Program-made: the position numbers and the translations under genes
The notes under the pieces: generated by a model
Databases searched by the model: none
Told to the model about the DNA's origin: nothing
The model's input: the letters and a program-made list of their open reading frames with translations, nothing else
Assembly (NCBI GenBank): GCA_024449915.1
Contig: JAMZAV010000069.1
Span: forward strand, 248,001 to 312,000
Length of the DNA stretch: 64,000 bases
DNA from: Sweltsa coloradensis
Taxonomy: Eukaryota > Arthropoda > Insecta > Plecoptera > Chloroperlidae
Reading direction: 5' to 3'
Part shown: positions 1-11,800 of the stretch, in pieces
Layout: each line of letters begins with the position of its first letter
Position numbering within the stretch: the first letter of the stretch is position 1

Positions 1-189
1 AACTACAGATTGCATCATGCAAGAAAAAATAAAACTTGCGTCAAACCAGGCCTAATGTAATGTAGTTATTTATAAACAATAAGATAGGTTTAGTCCTGTT
101 GCTAGTTGCATTTTTTCGTCCATTTGTATGAAGAAATTAGAAATGAGTTTGCTTTTAATACCTAGCTGTGGCCTACGTAGATTCTGGGA

Positions 190-330
190 CAGACAGTTAT
201 GGCTAAAAGCGCAAGACTCTTGATTCGGGAGGTCCCAAGTTCGAATCCTGAGTCCAGACTAAAAAAATCTGAGCTTTTCCTCAAAAGGGGGCTCGGACAT
301 TCCTTCACAATTGTCATAACTCCATTATAC
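190..330 (+). repeat. tRNA-like SINE head
   Basis: TGGCTAAAAGCGCAAGACTC (A-box-like) followed 30 bp later by AAGTTCGAATCCTGAGTCC (B-box-like). An A7 run follows, then about 60 bp without further signal. No target duplication was found and the far end is unclear. Confidence 0.5.
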
Positions 331-1504
331 TACTTAGTAGATAAGACACCTGACAAAGGGACATGCATTGCACCCAGCGAAGGTTTTCCACAAGAAATTT
401 AATTTAATGTTGATTTTGGGATACATAAAATGATACCGTTATTGATTGCTTTATGTTGTTGCTCATGTCTTAAAAAAATGTACTTTTAAGACAATGAGCA
501 AGTCATAATAGATGGGGATGGAGGACAATTACTCAGATACATGTCTTAGGCACAGTCATATGCTTCAAACCTTTGCCTCAACCACACGACACTATGTGGC
601 ATTATCAACATGAATTTCACTTAATAAACAATTTGTACCATTAGAGTCAGAATCCAGCAACACGATATATATGTCATTATGTTGCCATTTACATCGATCA
701 ATCAATGACAAGGTCGTAGTTCACATTAAAAAATAAAACCAGTGGTCTGAACTCCATTCTAATTTAGCATTGTAAATTTAATAAACCAAAGAAAACTGAC
801 TTGACCAGTTTACCGGGGTTCCTGAAATATCAACAGCCCTGGCCAAACTAGTTGTTGATTATTTATTGCGTGCCTACTAAAATAATTTTTGTCAACAATA
901 ACGTAACAATCCCAATATCAAAGTTATTATCGGTGTAAAGGGTAGAGGGCCATTCAGTTCCAACCTTACCACATATTTTGGCGCTCCTCGGCCGAGTCTG
1001 CGATAGCCGATAGGGAAATCAATAGGAAAATACACAGATGAGCGAATTGACATCAATCAACAGCAAATTTATCTCTAGTTTGGGTGGTGAATTCATTTGT
1101 TATTGTTTAACTTGGAGATGCTTGAGCAAAAATAATTTTTATTTAATATGAAGTCTTGGTCTGAATAGTATTTATGAAATGGATCTGGCTGATGATTCAA
1201 CTGCCACCCGACTTCCATATGATGGTCTATTAGGATGGGGGAAGGCTTTGACGGCTCTAAATACGGGATTTTGTCCCTGGCCAGGGCTTGTTTAATGTTC
1301 TCTTGTCTGATCTATACTCCCAACAATAATTTAAATTGATCAAATGTTAAAATTGGTGCCTCACCATTCGTGTCATCTTTTACCTGATCTGTTCTAAATC
1401 TGCCTCATATGTTCGATTGTTCTTAGCAAAATAAATTTAACGGCCCGCACCACCAAACATGACCCTCATATTACAAAGGACAAGGTTGCATTTCACTTAA
1501 AGCC

Positions 1505-1808
1505 TTCTCAGACGATTGAGTATCTCACGCGAGCTGGCTCTCCCGAGTTCATTACTACAGTCCTATTACACGACGGACAATGAAGGTAGCAATAACGCCA
1601 TCTATTGGTGTTCACTGGTTACGTATTATGGTAGTGGGTTCTGATTGGCGCTCGCTAGCTCGACTCGCTAGGAAGTTGATCTACGTTTCTTGGAACTCCT
1701 TCGGGCCAAGGCGAGCTGGCTCCGCCGTATGATAGCGAGGCGGCGAGTTCCATCTTAACTAATGTAAGCCTACTACCAGAGAGTTACTCGATCGTCTTGA
1801 GGGAGCTT
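1505..1808. mobile_element. Possible MITE with imperfect inverted ends
   Basis: CTCAGACGATTGAGTATCTC (about 1508-1527) and, inverted from about 1786-1806, CTCAAGACGATCGAGTAACTC. The enclosed 260 bp is much richer in CpG than its surroundings. No target duplication could be fixed. Confidence 0.4.
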
Positions 1809-1996
1809 TTAGCCTATAATTTCCTTGGGCCAACTCCTTAACATCTTCAAGAAACATGTTTATTTTACAATCTGACTGTCATTCATCCGTCTGAACATCA
1901 TCAATGATGTTGCCGTGGTTGGGAAGACAACAAATAATGGTAGTACGTATTAAGTGGTGGTGGAAAATCGGGTTCAGTATAATACAGCTATAAACC

Positions 1997-2695
1997 TAAA
2001 GTGGACTTCACGGGAAGATTGGTCCGCATGTACCAGGAATTTCCTCCCCTCTTTACCACCACCACCTTCCTGGCCCGAGCAGAGTGGACAAGAGGTAGAT
2101 CGTATCTATTGTAATAGTCGCTCGACCCTTCTATTGATGGTCTCGAAACCATCCAATTAAATTATTTTCACTTGAATGGAGTTAAATCCTTCCTTCCTTT
2201 CATTACGTAGACTGTTGTAATTTACCTTTTAAATGCCCTTTAATGTTAATAATTTTAACTTAAATGTTTTACTGAAGTAAAATCAACACGAAAATGTTTT
2301 TGAATGCTAAAAATTGATTGAAAACAAAGAACTTAACAGTATAATATACAACACACTTCTTCATCAGAAGTGCTAAGAATATTTGTAAACATTGTTAGTT
2401 CTCTATCAATTTTTTGCGTTTAAAAACATTTTCGTGTTAATTTTATTTCAGGGAAACATTAAAGTTAAAATCATTAACATTTAAGAACACTTAAAAGGTA
2501 AATTACAACAGTTTATGTAATGAAAAGAAAATTAATTTATCTCTATTCAATGGCTTAGAGACCATCAATAGAAGGGTCGAGGATAGGTAAGATCTAAATC
2601 TTGTGAACTCTGCCCGTCCGAGGAAGGTGGTGGTGGTAAAGAGGGGAGGAAATTCCTGGTACCTGCGGACCAATCTTCCCGTGAAGTCCACTTTA
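1997..2695. repeat. Large fold-back inverted repeat, arms of about 300 bp
   Basis: Left arm from 1997 (TAAAGTGGACTTCACGGGAA) to about 2330 and right arm from about 2400 to 2695 are inverted copies at roughly 85-90 percent by eye, around a central stretch of about 70 bp. Shared landmarks: ATTGGTCCGCA, GGAATTTCCTCCCCTCTTTA, GGTGGTGGT, GACCCTTCTATTGATGGTCT, AACAGT.TA.GTAATG and AACACGAAAATGTTTTT. No clear target duplication. It could be a fold-back transposon or two head-to-head copies. Confidence 0.8.
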
Positions 2696-4738
2696 GAGCT
2701 CAGTACGTAGTAGTGTTAAGCTAGTAAATCACGTTTGGTGCAGTTATCACGTTGAAACAATTACTTTTGCCGGTTAAGATGCAACTAAAAATATTTTAGC
2801 TGCTTCTCAATAGACGAGAGAGATGTGACTCAGTAGCCAGTCTATAAACCAGTGAGGGGCTATGAATCATTCTCTTACATAACAGCACTAGTAATCAATG
2901 TAAAATTATGTAGCAACTATGCTTAAAAACTTGCCTTAACGGAAAATAATCTATCATCATTTATCATTTAAGATTAAATTAGGTCAATGTAAAATGACAA
3001 ATTAACAACACATTTAATTCAACATTAAATCAGGATTTTTAACGGGAACATAAAAAATATAATAAAGAAATTGCTAGGCCTACATTACCCTACTCATTCA
3101 TTAGTCTAAGCAAATTAGTACGTACTACAAAAAAATATTTAAATACACATTTTTACAATTCATGCATGTTTCACATACATTACCAATAATTTAAAAAAGA
3201 AATGAAAAGAAAATGGCTATGTCAGTCCACAAGTGTTACCAGATCATACGCTGCCATAAAGGCCAGCAGTTGCATAGTTCTCATGTTAACAATAGAACAT
3301 AACAGCCAGATGCAAAAGAAGTGCACATTAGTAAACCCTCAAGTGTTTGTAATCATTGCAATGATTAAAATTGTTTTTAAAAGGGTTAAAAGGTTGCATC
3401 CTGCAACCAGGGCAGGCATTATAGTTGTATGTGATCCCTAATAGATACTAGTTACTAATGAGTAAATGGTATTATTTCTTTTAACTTAATAGTATATGAT
3501 CTAAGAAGATAAAAATAAATGTTCATATTTTGTGATGTACTTTACTGGATATTGTGGTGTATTTTTATGTATTGTGATACGGTATGAAAATAGCAATTGC
3601 TAAAACTAAAATAAATTACTTCTACAGTAGTACTACTAAATCCTGCAATTCTCTTCATGAATGGAATGAGGGTTTACTAATGTATAGACAACATTTAAAA
3701 CTAAATAAAGTTTAAAACCATATAAAATGTAAGATAAATATTTAGGCCAATACACGCCAATACAATCATTGTCTCGTCATAAAAAATAATTTACAGAACA
3801 AAAAGATTGCAACAGTAATAGTAAATTGGGGCTCCTTTCAAAGTAGAAAAGAAATGTAAAATAATATTGAACAGTCGATTTCAGGAAGGGGTCTTATTAC
3901 AGCGTTTATACAGTAATTGTGATCTTAATTGCTTGGAAATCCAATTTGATTGAGAATGCCACGGAAATCTACGGTCGTGTCAGGATGATCTATGGCCTAA
4001 GAGAGATCCGTAAGTGAAAAGTAAAGTATATGAACAACTTATAGAATGAAGAGGTTAGTTTGAGATAGGCGAAACCGGAGTTAATTCAACAGAAGTCATT
4101 TTTCAAGCTTGTTCTTTGTTACGTATAGCTTCTTTAACTTATTATACAATAGATTACCTACTCAATTAGTCCTAGCATAGTAAATAAATGCATTAAGCCC
4201 CAAATAGAAATCGTCCAATACACATCGTTAGCAAATAGTAACAGCAAATGTCTGCGTAAAGTTTCAATAACAGACCAGATTATAATGAGTAGTATCCATT
4301 TGCTCCTCAGTCTATTGGTCACCGGTTTTGTTCAATTCTCCTTGGGAGGGCTATCTTGCTATCTTTTCCTTCCAGCCTAGCTTTGAAGAATATTTCCCAT
4401 AGGTCAAAGCTGAGTGCTGGTGTACTTGACTTTTAACTCAGAATCCATGCTAATAGCAAACAAAGGCTTTCCCGTGGGATTTTAAAACAGCCTTTCCTAG
4501 CTTGCATGCAGCTGTCAACAATAGGCATCCCGACAAAATTAAATAGGTTTTGTCTAGTGCAGGAGACCACATGTCGAAAACTCTAGGCCATGTACTGTAT
4601 TGCATAGTTTACTGCAGTCATTTGGCTAGATTTCAGACGGGCTATAATATGTTGGTCACCAATGTGGCTCACGTCACGTTGCCTCGATATCGACACCGAA
4701 CAAGCTTGAAATGTCGTGTAAAGTGGGTGAGGGAGGTC

Positions 4739-4913
4739 TTACATAACATCCACAAAGAATTCACACGGGTTGCCCATGGCAATGCGGAATGACTGCCTAC
4801 TACCAGATAGATCCTGTTGCTGCTGCTGCTGTGTCTGGCTCTGAGGTCCGGCCGTCGACGTGGTTGCTACCGACTGCTCAGAACCCGACCCCGACCTTGA
4901 GCCTCCTCCCGAC
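4739..4913 (-). CDS. DVL: DVL exon 13: C-terminus and stop
   Basis: 175 nt from a GCTTGTAG acceptor to the TAA at 4739-4741. It encodes a Ser/Gly stretch, a run of six Gln, and [20 protein letters not shown] followed by VDVM, the diagnostic C-terminus of animal Dishevelled. In vertebrate Dvl this terminus can bind the protein's own PDZ domain. Conservation right to the last residue argues that the gene was functional until very recently, despite the exon 9 frameshift. Confidence 0.96.
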
Positions 4914-7900
4914 CTACAAGCACAGCAGTCACATGATATTAACATAGGTACGTAGCCCTACATGTTGTCTATGTGGCCTCATTAAACTATTTAATTTTGC
5001 TTGTTTTACCCCTACAGAAGCAGTTAAAATCATATTCTTTGAGGCTGGCTCCTGTCTACGGGCCAATATTGCATTTATGCCCTGAATGCCACACAAATGG
5101 AGGTCTATGGTTTTTATTTAATTTGCTTTGTTTTTGCAGTTTAAATTCCCGCTATTCCTAAGCCTAACTCTACTTATGTCATTGTATCTCATTTCATCTT
5201 AGTTAGACGCACTTTTATCTTCATCTACATCAATATCAATGCTTGCATCACTTGAAAGCTAATTAGCAGTGCAGAGGCAGGTATTCAAGGTAAAAACTAA
5301 AAACAGTTTCTTACAAATCATTTGTAACACAACACCAATTCACCACTTTCGGGCAAAAGAAAAACATAGATGAGAATAAATTCTGCCACAATACCTGTAT
5401 CTGAATTCCCATTACTACTACATTTTATTGATATCTGCAAGCAAGTTTTTAAAAGATTCCACGACCAAAATTTTCAAAAATATCAAGGGGGACAGAAATA
5501 TAGAGCTTTCACCTAATTGTTGAATTATTTTCACCACCATTCACCGCTTTTGGGCACAAAAAAAACAAAAATATGCCTTCATTTTCTCCCCAAATACCTG
5601 CCTCTGCCAATTAGAAATTAGTAACTAACTACTGACACTTCCCGATTCTAAAAGTCAGTACAATCGCCTTCAGATTTGCTATATCTAGTTATATTCCGGA
5701 GCTTCAGTACAAGCCTAGTGATTTTTACTAAGGCTGGGCATCGATGTTAAATAGCAACATCGACATCAAAGACAAATAATTGTTTTTTTCTTAAATAAAT
5801 GACCGGTACTAAAATCAAGTAGGGATGTCAAAGCAATTGTTCTTATCGACAATTGTGCCGAAATGAGAATTGCGATAATATTGTGTGAAAAAATATCGCG
5901 CCGATACTGTCACTTGGTCATCATATTACGATATATCGACATAAAATGCGCTTATCTCGCATATGCTAGTCAATCTGAATTGTACGCTGTCTCGGCGCAT
6001 TGGTCGCCACCTGCGACGGGCCCCTCGATGCCCCTCCCACGAGAGAATGAGAGAGAGGGAGCGGTGAAGCAAGGGAGCGCGAGTGTCCCGTAGTGGGGTT
6101 GGGGGGATGCGGCGGGTTGTAGTGGGGTTGGGGGGAAGTGGTCCTCCGTTGCTAGGCAACAGATACAAGGCAGCACTAGCGCTCAGCAGCGGGGCATTCA
6201 AACTTATGCGAGCAAAGTGTTTATGCACCTGTTGGAGAGTAGGCCTACCTCAAATTGCAACGTAGGCCTAACAATAATTGTAATTTATTGAAATTTGAAA
6301 TTATCGCGTTGAAATGAATTTTCAACGTTTTAAGCGGGAATTGTAAAATTTATCATTTTATTTTTATATACATAATTAATTAATTAATTTTTTTTGTGGC
6401 TCGTTGGTCATGTGGTTAGCCTACCTGCTTCCAATGCAGAAGGTCAGGGTTTGATTCCCGTTAAAGATAGAAGTTTTTTAACTTCTGATTTGGACTTAAG
6501 TCCATCAGTTCTTGTCTTAGGAATATGTAAACTGTGACTTTTGAGCCGTCCTAGCAATGAGGCACATAATAAATTTAAAGTTGTTCTGAATCGGACTTGT
6601 TGATTCTGGCATTGATCCGCAGGTGTTTGCACTGTCCATACCACTGACTGCTATATTTTCTATTAAAAAATATTGATCTTTGGTTGGTTATCGCTCACTC
6701 GTCGATTGCGTCGGGGCCTACAGGGTTGGCTTGGTCTCTTTGGTTTACTGTCCCCCACTGAAAATCAGTTATGTGACTGAGTGGGTACTCTAAATACGTA
6801 TTTATTTATTTAATGAAAATCATCGATTTCCACACCAGAAAATTGATTTCAAAATCGATGTTGAAATTAATTTCAGACATCGATAAAACATGCTCAGCCT
6901 TAATTTTTACGCAGTTCTAAAAGTAGAACAGCTGAGAAGCCTATTTCTGTTGAGGCATTGTCAATTTATTTGTAGGCAGTCACTTACCGGTATTTGAAGT
7001 AGTCTGTTGGGAAATGGCCGGGCTCGAGAATTTATCAGGAAAAACGCTACCACCTCGGGAAAAGCAGAGTGAGATCTAACGGCGTGTCGATCGCCCCCCC
7101 CCCCCCCAACAATACGATCTTAGTATTTCAGTTCTGGCGACTTATGCAACCTTATATACGTACTTGACCTGGACCACACACTACCCTCTTATCCAGTCAA
7201 GCTTGAATTTTGTCGCCCCCAGCCCTTCAGGCTGGGCTTTATGTTCTCTATGCTTTCCCAACCTGTCAACCCTTCTCCAATCTAAACTAAACTAGCCATT
7301 TGGCCTTTTCCAAACTAATTGAACAACCAAGTCTTTTGACACCTATCACTTTCCATCTTTCTTCACCTATGGGGTCGAGATGGGCGAGCCTACTCTACAC
7401 CCTCTGGTGGGTCCGTGTTTCCTTGTTCATTACAAGTGTGACTCCTTGTCCTGCTGGGGGGGCCTAGCAGGTGATGAACCTGTTAGACCCTACTCGTCTT
7501 TTCCTTCAACCTCTTCACCTGCAGCCAAGAGCTAATATAGCACGTGTACCTGTGCTATAGCCAAGAGCTTGCAATTTGTAGTCTTGTTTCCTTTCGTTTT
7601 CGAATCCCAGTCACAATTAGTAGGGCAGCCTCTCTCGTTGCCACGGGTCTTGGTTCAAATCCAGGGTAAGACATGGTTCTTTTGTCGCCCAAGCACCAGA
7701 GTCTAGGAGGGAAGCCCCCTCACTGGTTGTGCTGTGTTGTGACTTTCCACCCTTCCTATCTCTAACCTTTTCTCTTAGTATGAATGAAGAGGCACCCTTG
7801 CCCAGCAACAGCAGGAGGGGCAGCTTTTCTCTTGTTGCCAAGGGTCCTGGTTCGAATCCAGGGTAAGTCATGGATTTCTTGTCTCCCGAGCACCAGAGTT

Positions 7901-8775
7901 GGGAGGGAAGCCCCCTTACTGTCTGTGCTGACTGTGTGCCCAGTATGAATGGTGTGTGAAGTAACCTTGCTGATGATGACAACATGCTTGCAGAATTTAC
8001 TTCTTGCGTGGCCCTACCACAGGTTTGGTTATGTGTTGTGAGTTTTGGTTGCATGTAGCTAGCTGATTTTTAGTGGCCACCATCCGCCTGAAGAGTCCCA
8101 GAAGGACGAAACGCGTCGTGGATTAAGGTAACAACTTTAAATTAGCTACAGTTGTCATCAGCAGGTGAAAAGTTTTGTCGCCCCCAGCCCTTCAGGCTGG
8201 GCTTTATGTTCTCTATGCTTTCCCAACCTGTCAACCCTTCTCCAATCTAAACTAAACTAGCCATTTGGCCTTTTCCAAACTAATTGAACAAGCTTGAATT
8301 AGCATGTGTATGCATTTATGCCCATGTTGCGTGTTTCTATGCCGCGATTATTTTATTTATATGTGACACAATCGACAACAGGCTCGAGTAGCTGCGGTAG
8401 ATAAGATAGCGCCACTCTTGCTGGAATAGCAGAATTAGATAACAGTTGCTGCGATGTCTATACATCGTGCCTACCTGTCTCTCCGCCCCCATCTATATTC
8501 CACATCGGGACATCGCTACAAGACGCAAGTAATGACTAATGACACATTTGCTTAAACATAAACAGATTTTTGTGCTTGAGCCACCCATAGATTACGTACC
8601 CACAGTAGAAATGTGATGACCCCAGGCATCTGCCGTTGAAATCATACTGTGTAAGCTGAGCATATGCATTACTTACATTACTTATTACGAAGTTGTTTGT
8701 AATTTATTTCCACTTTTGTATACGTTTATTTTTAAATACTGTTTGATGTTATGTCACAATATACAATACAACCAC

Positions 8776-8826
<51 letters not shown>

Positions 8827-11800
8827 TAATAATGTAATGTAATAAGCCTTAGGTTTGTTTGCCTATGTATATTTATTTAGTGTAGCACTGATTTACACTG
8901 GTGGTTGAATTCTACACTGACAAGTGTATTGCGTAGTGCTTCATATTGCGCAACTTGAGCATTGAGTCAATGTCCTCCAATCCAATGCCACCCTATGACC
9001 GAGCAAACTAACACACTTCCTGCAGCCTTCCATCTTCAAAATCCAGCATAGGCACTACTTAGGAGTAACCTTTGTCGATAAAGTAGGCAGCAATTTTTAA
9101 CATTACGAATTCCTTGAATTACTTAACCAGTAACCATATTTTTTAGCCTCTAGTCTAATTCGTCAAGTCTAAGTTCCACTATGAATAAATGCGTTGGTTT
9201 TGGTCAAGAAGCCCAACGCAGAAGAGCTTACCTTCTCCCCACGCTGCCAGTGGGAGGGTTGGCGCTAGGGAGACCAGGTGGTGGGACTAGATCACTTTCA
9301 GAGGCAGAACTTCCAGACTTCATCACAGTTGGGTCCTTCCCGATCTGTTCCGAACCGTTGCTACTGCCACCTGAAACAACAAACATAAGTCCTAGTAGGC
9401 TAGTACCATTCAAAAATTGAAGATTATAATGAGATTATATAACTATTTGGAAATGAGGACAAAATATAACTATAACTTTAATAAATAAATTAAAAATACT
9501 ATGGCTGTGCAGACCGGTTTGAATTTTGGACTTAACTTGGACCTTTGCCACAGTTCAAGCTAAAAAATCCAACACCAAACACAGACCACCCAACAAAAAA
9601 GGCGTGGTCACCGCAGGGATGGTACAAGTCAAAACTTGCATTTAAATGCAATGCAATGTTTATAGGCAAGTATTTTAAGGGTATTTAAAATTTAAAATCG
9701 TGATCGATAATCGGAGCCATGGAATCAATAATTATATAAAAATATATCGATATCATAACGAGTTACAAACCCTAATCTAAATTGACCCGAGCCTTACTTA
9801 CCAGACCCACTATGTACTGATTCTGCAGTCGGCTCTCTTGTGTACCCGTAGACCGACGGCTCATTGGTGTAGTTGAATGGCATGGGGGCATATCCTGCGG
9901 CGTACGTGCCTGCGTAGGGCATGTGCGATCCGTTCCATGGGATGGACATCGTTGTGCATGGAGGAGGTAGAGGGCCCACTGTGTCACAGTCCGAGGCCAG
10001 TTTCAGTGTAGACAAAGCTGAACGACAAACAACTTGTATTAACATCTATTTCTAGGCTAAACCGCTAACATTAGAGATGTTCAACAATATTGATCAATAC
10101 TACAGTCAAACTTCAATAAGACGTTTCTGAAGGGTCAAGGAAAAAAATGCCGTACCTGTAGGTGAAAACGTAAAATTAAAAATTATTTTAAAAGTTCTAA
10201 AATTAACATTCTACAAACATACAGTTAGGCCCAGAAAGGGAGAAAATTACAAATATTTCAACACCATGGTTATTTATATTAGACAGGCCTATAATGTGAA
10301 AGCCCACAGGACAGTACAGTAAATAATTAAAACTGTTAACCTTCTTAAGAAGATTCAATATGTTACTCCCGTAGTTACTCTTGCACGCAGCATTCGAAAT
10401 ACATTGCTCAGTTCTACCATCTATGGCCCCTGAATATAGGCTGCCCACTTGACGCTACCAGCTGCCTGCCGTTGATTAACGGCATGGTGTATTCTCTCTC
10501 TTTCTCTCACTCCCGGCCAGGCCTCCTGCCATTATCGCTGTGAATCAGGCAGGTGCCAGAGCCTCGAAAACTAATCAAGACAGTGATAAACAGAAGGGGA
10601 CCACGAAATTATGGCGTCATAAACGTGACAACGTACAACCGGCGGACGCAAGGGGATTATAAATAAAGAGCCATAGTTCTTATGGAATGTTCAGTCAAAA
10701 ATTCTAATTTCAGCATGAAAACAGTGATAGTATCCTAGCAATGATCATGGAAACAGAGTTTGACTGTATATAATATATATCAATATTGCGGGAAAAACAA
10801 GTCAATTTTTCAATATTAGGGATGGGCAAAAAAATCGATATTTCGATATGATATCGATAATTGGAAAAAATTAAATTACCCTGGCTGGTGCATTTGCTGG
10901 AGGTGCCGGGTCATAAAACGCGATTGTGAGATCGTAAATAGGTCTATGGTGACACCTTATCAACCCTATTTGGCCAAAATTATGAAAAATAACACTAAAA
11001 AAAAAATTGAAAAAATTATTTTTGATTTTTTTTTTTTTTTTAACAATTACATTTTGATGTATCGACATCATATTGAAATTTTTCGTGCGATATCGATAAT
11101 TGAATGATATGTCATAGCCCAGCCCTACTATATAGGCCTATTCTATAATCTATATATCGAAAATATTGCAAGATAGTAGCTTGATCATTCTCGACGTTGT
11201 ATATCCCGCTGCGGTCTGCAGTAGGCCTATGCATTTCCACAGTGCATCAGAAAAATATTGCGATATATTGATATTAATTTTGAAATAACAATATTGTGCT
11301 ACAAGGTCATAAAAATGGTGCCGATATCGATATTGAATAAAATATTGTTGAACATCTCTACTAACAAACATTATTATTCAACAGTCATAAAAAAAAGGTT
11401 TTAACCCATTGAGCCACCAGTTGATTTTGTTTATTTTGCCCGTACGGATCCAGTTAAATCCGTATTACGGGGGATGGCTCCCCGCCGCACCCTGCCTACA
11501 GGCCGAAATCGCGTGAATGCACAAAATTGAAGGCCTAGGCCTATTGTTTTTAGTTCATATAATTTGCTTTTCTAGTTTATATTCCCGCCAGCCCTAGGCA
11601 TAACCCTACTTGTGTCATCGTCTTATTTTATCTTGGTTAGAAGTACTCTAAGTCTTCATCCACATCATTATTATCGCTTGCATCATTTGCAAGCTAATCA
11701 ACAACACTTCCTGAATCTCGCAATATATCACGCTCATTGGAAATTCAGCACAATCGCCTTCAGATTCGCCATCTCGTAACATTCAGGAGCTTTACGTCAG

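Larger units (their letters stand above)
1..4738. other. DVL 3' flank / probable 3' UTR
   Basis: Starts right after the DVL stop. Apart from the SINE head, the possible MITE and the fold-back repeat listed separately, I see AT-rich unique sequence and no gene. The 3' UTR end cannot be placed: no AATAAA on the minus strand was found close to the stop. Confidence 0.6.
4975..7080. mobile_element. Older copy of the piggyBac-like element, broken by later insertions
   Basis: Collinear with 11405-12115: shared blocks include AATTTGCTTTG/T, CATCACTTG/CATCATTTG, ACAATCGCCTTCAGATT, GGAGCTT, ACAGCTGAGAAG and CGAGAATTTATC. It is interrupted by a small inverted-repeat element (about 5268-5610) and by the hAT-like element at 5729-6902. 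The ends are decayed and the TTAA sites are no longer visible. Confidence 0.65.

Noticed and set aside
7617..8054. 145-codon open frame on the minus strand
   Set aside because: It lies within the terminal-direct-repeat element and its frame follows the duplicated B-box blocks. Repeated GFEPGP/NQDPW-like strings are what a tRNA-like repeat gives in translation, not a protein domain.
10817..11127. Exact 8-bp target duplication for this nested element
   Set aside because: Flanks TTCAATAT and CTATATAG do not match, so only the inverted ends support the call.
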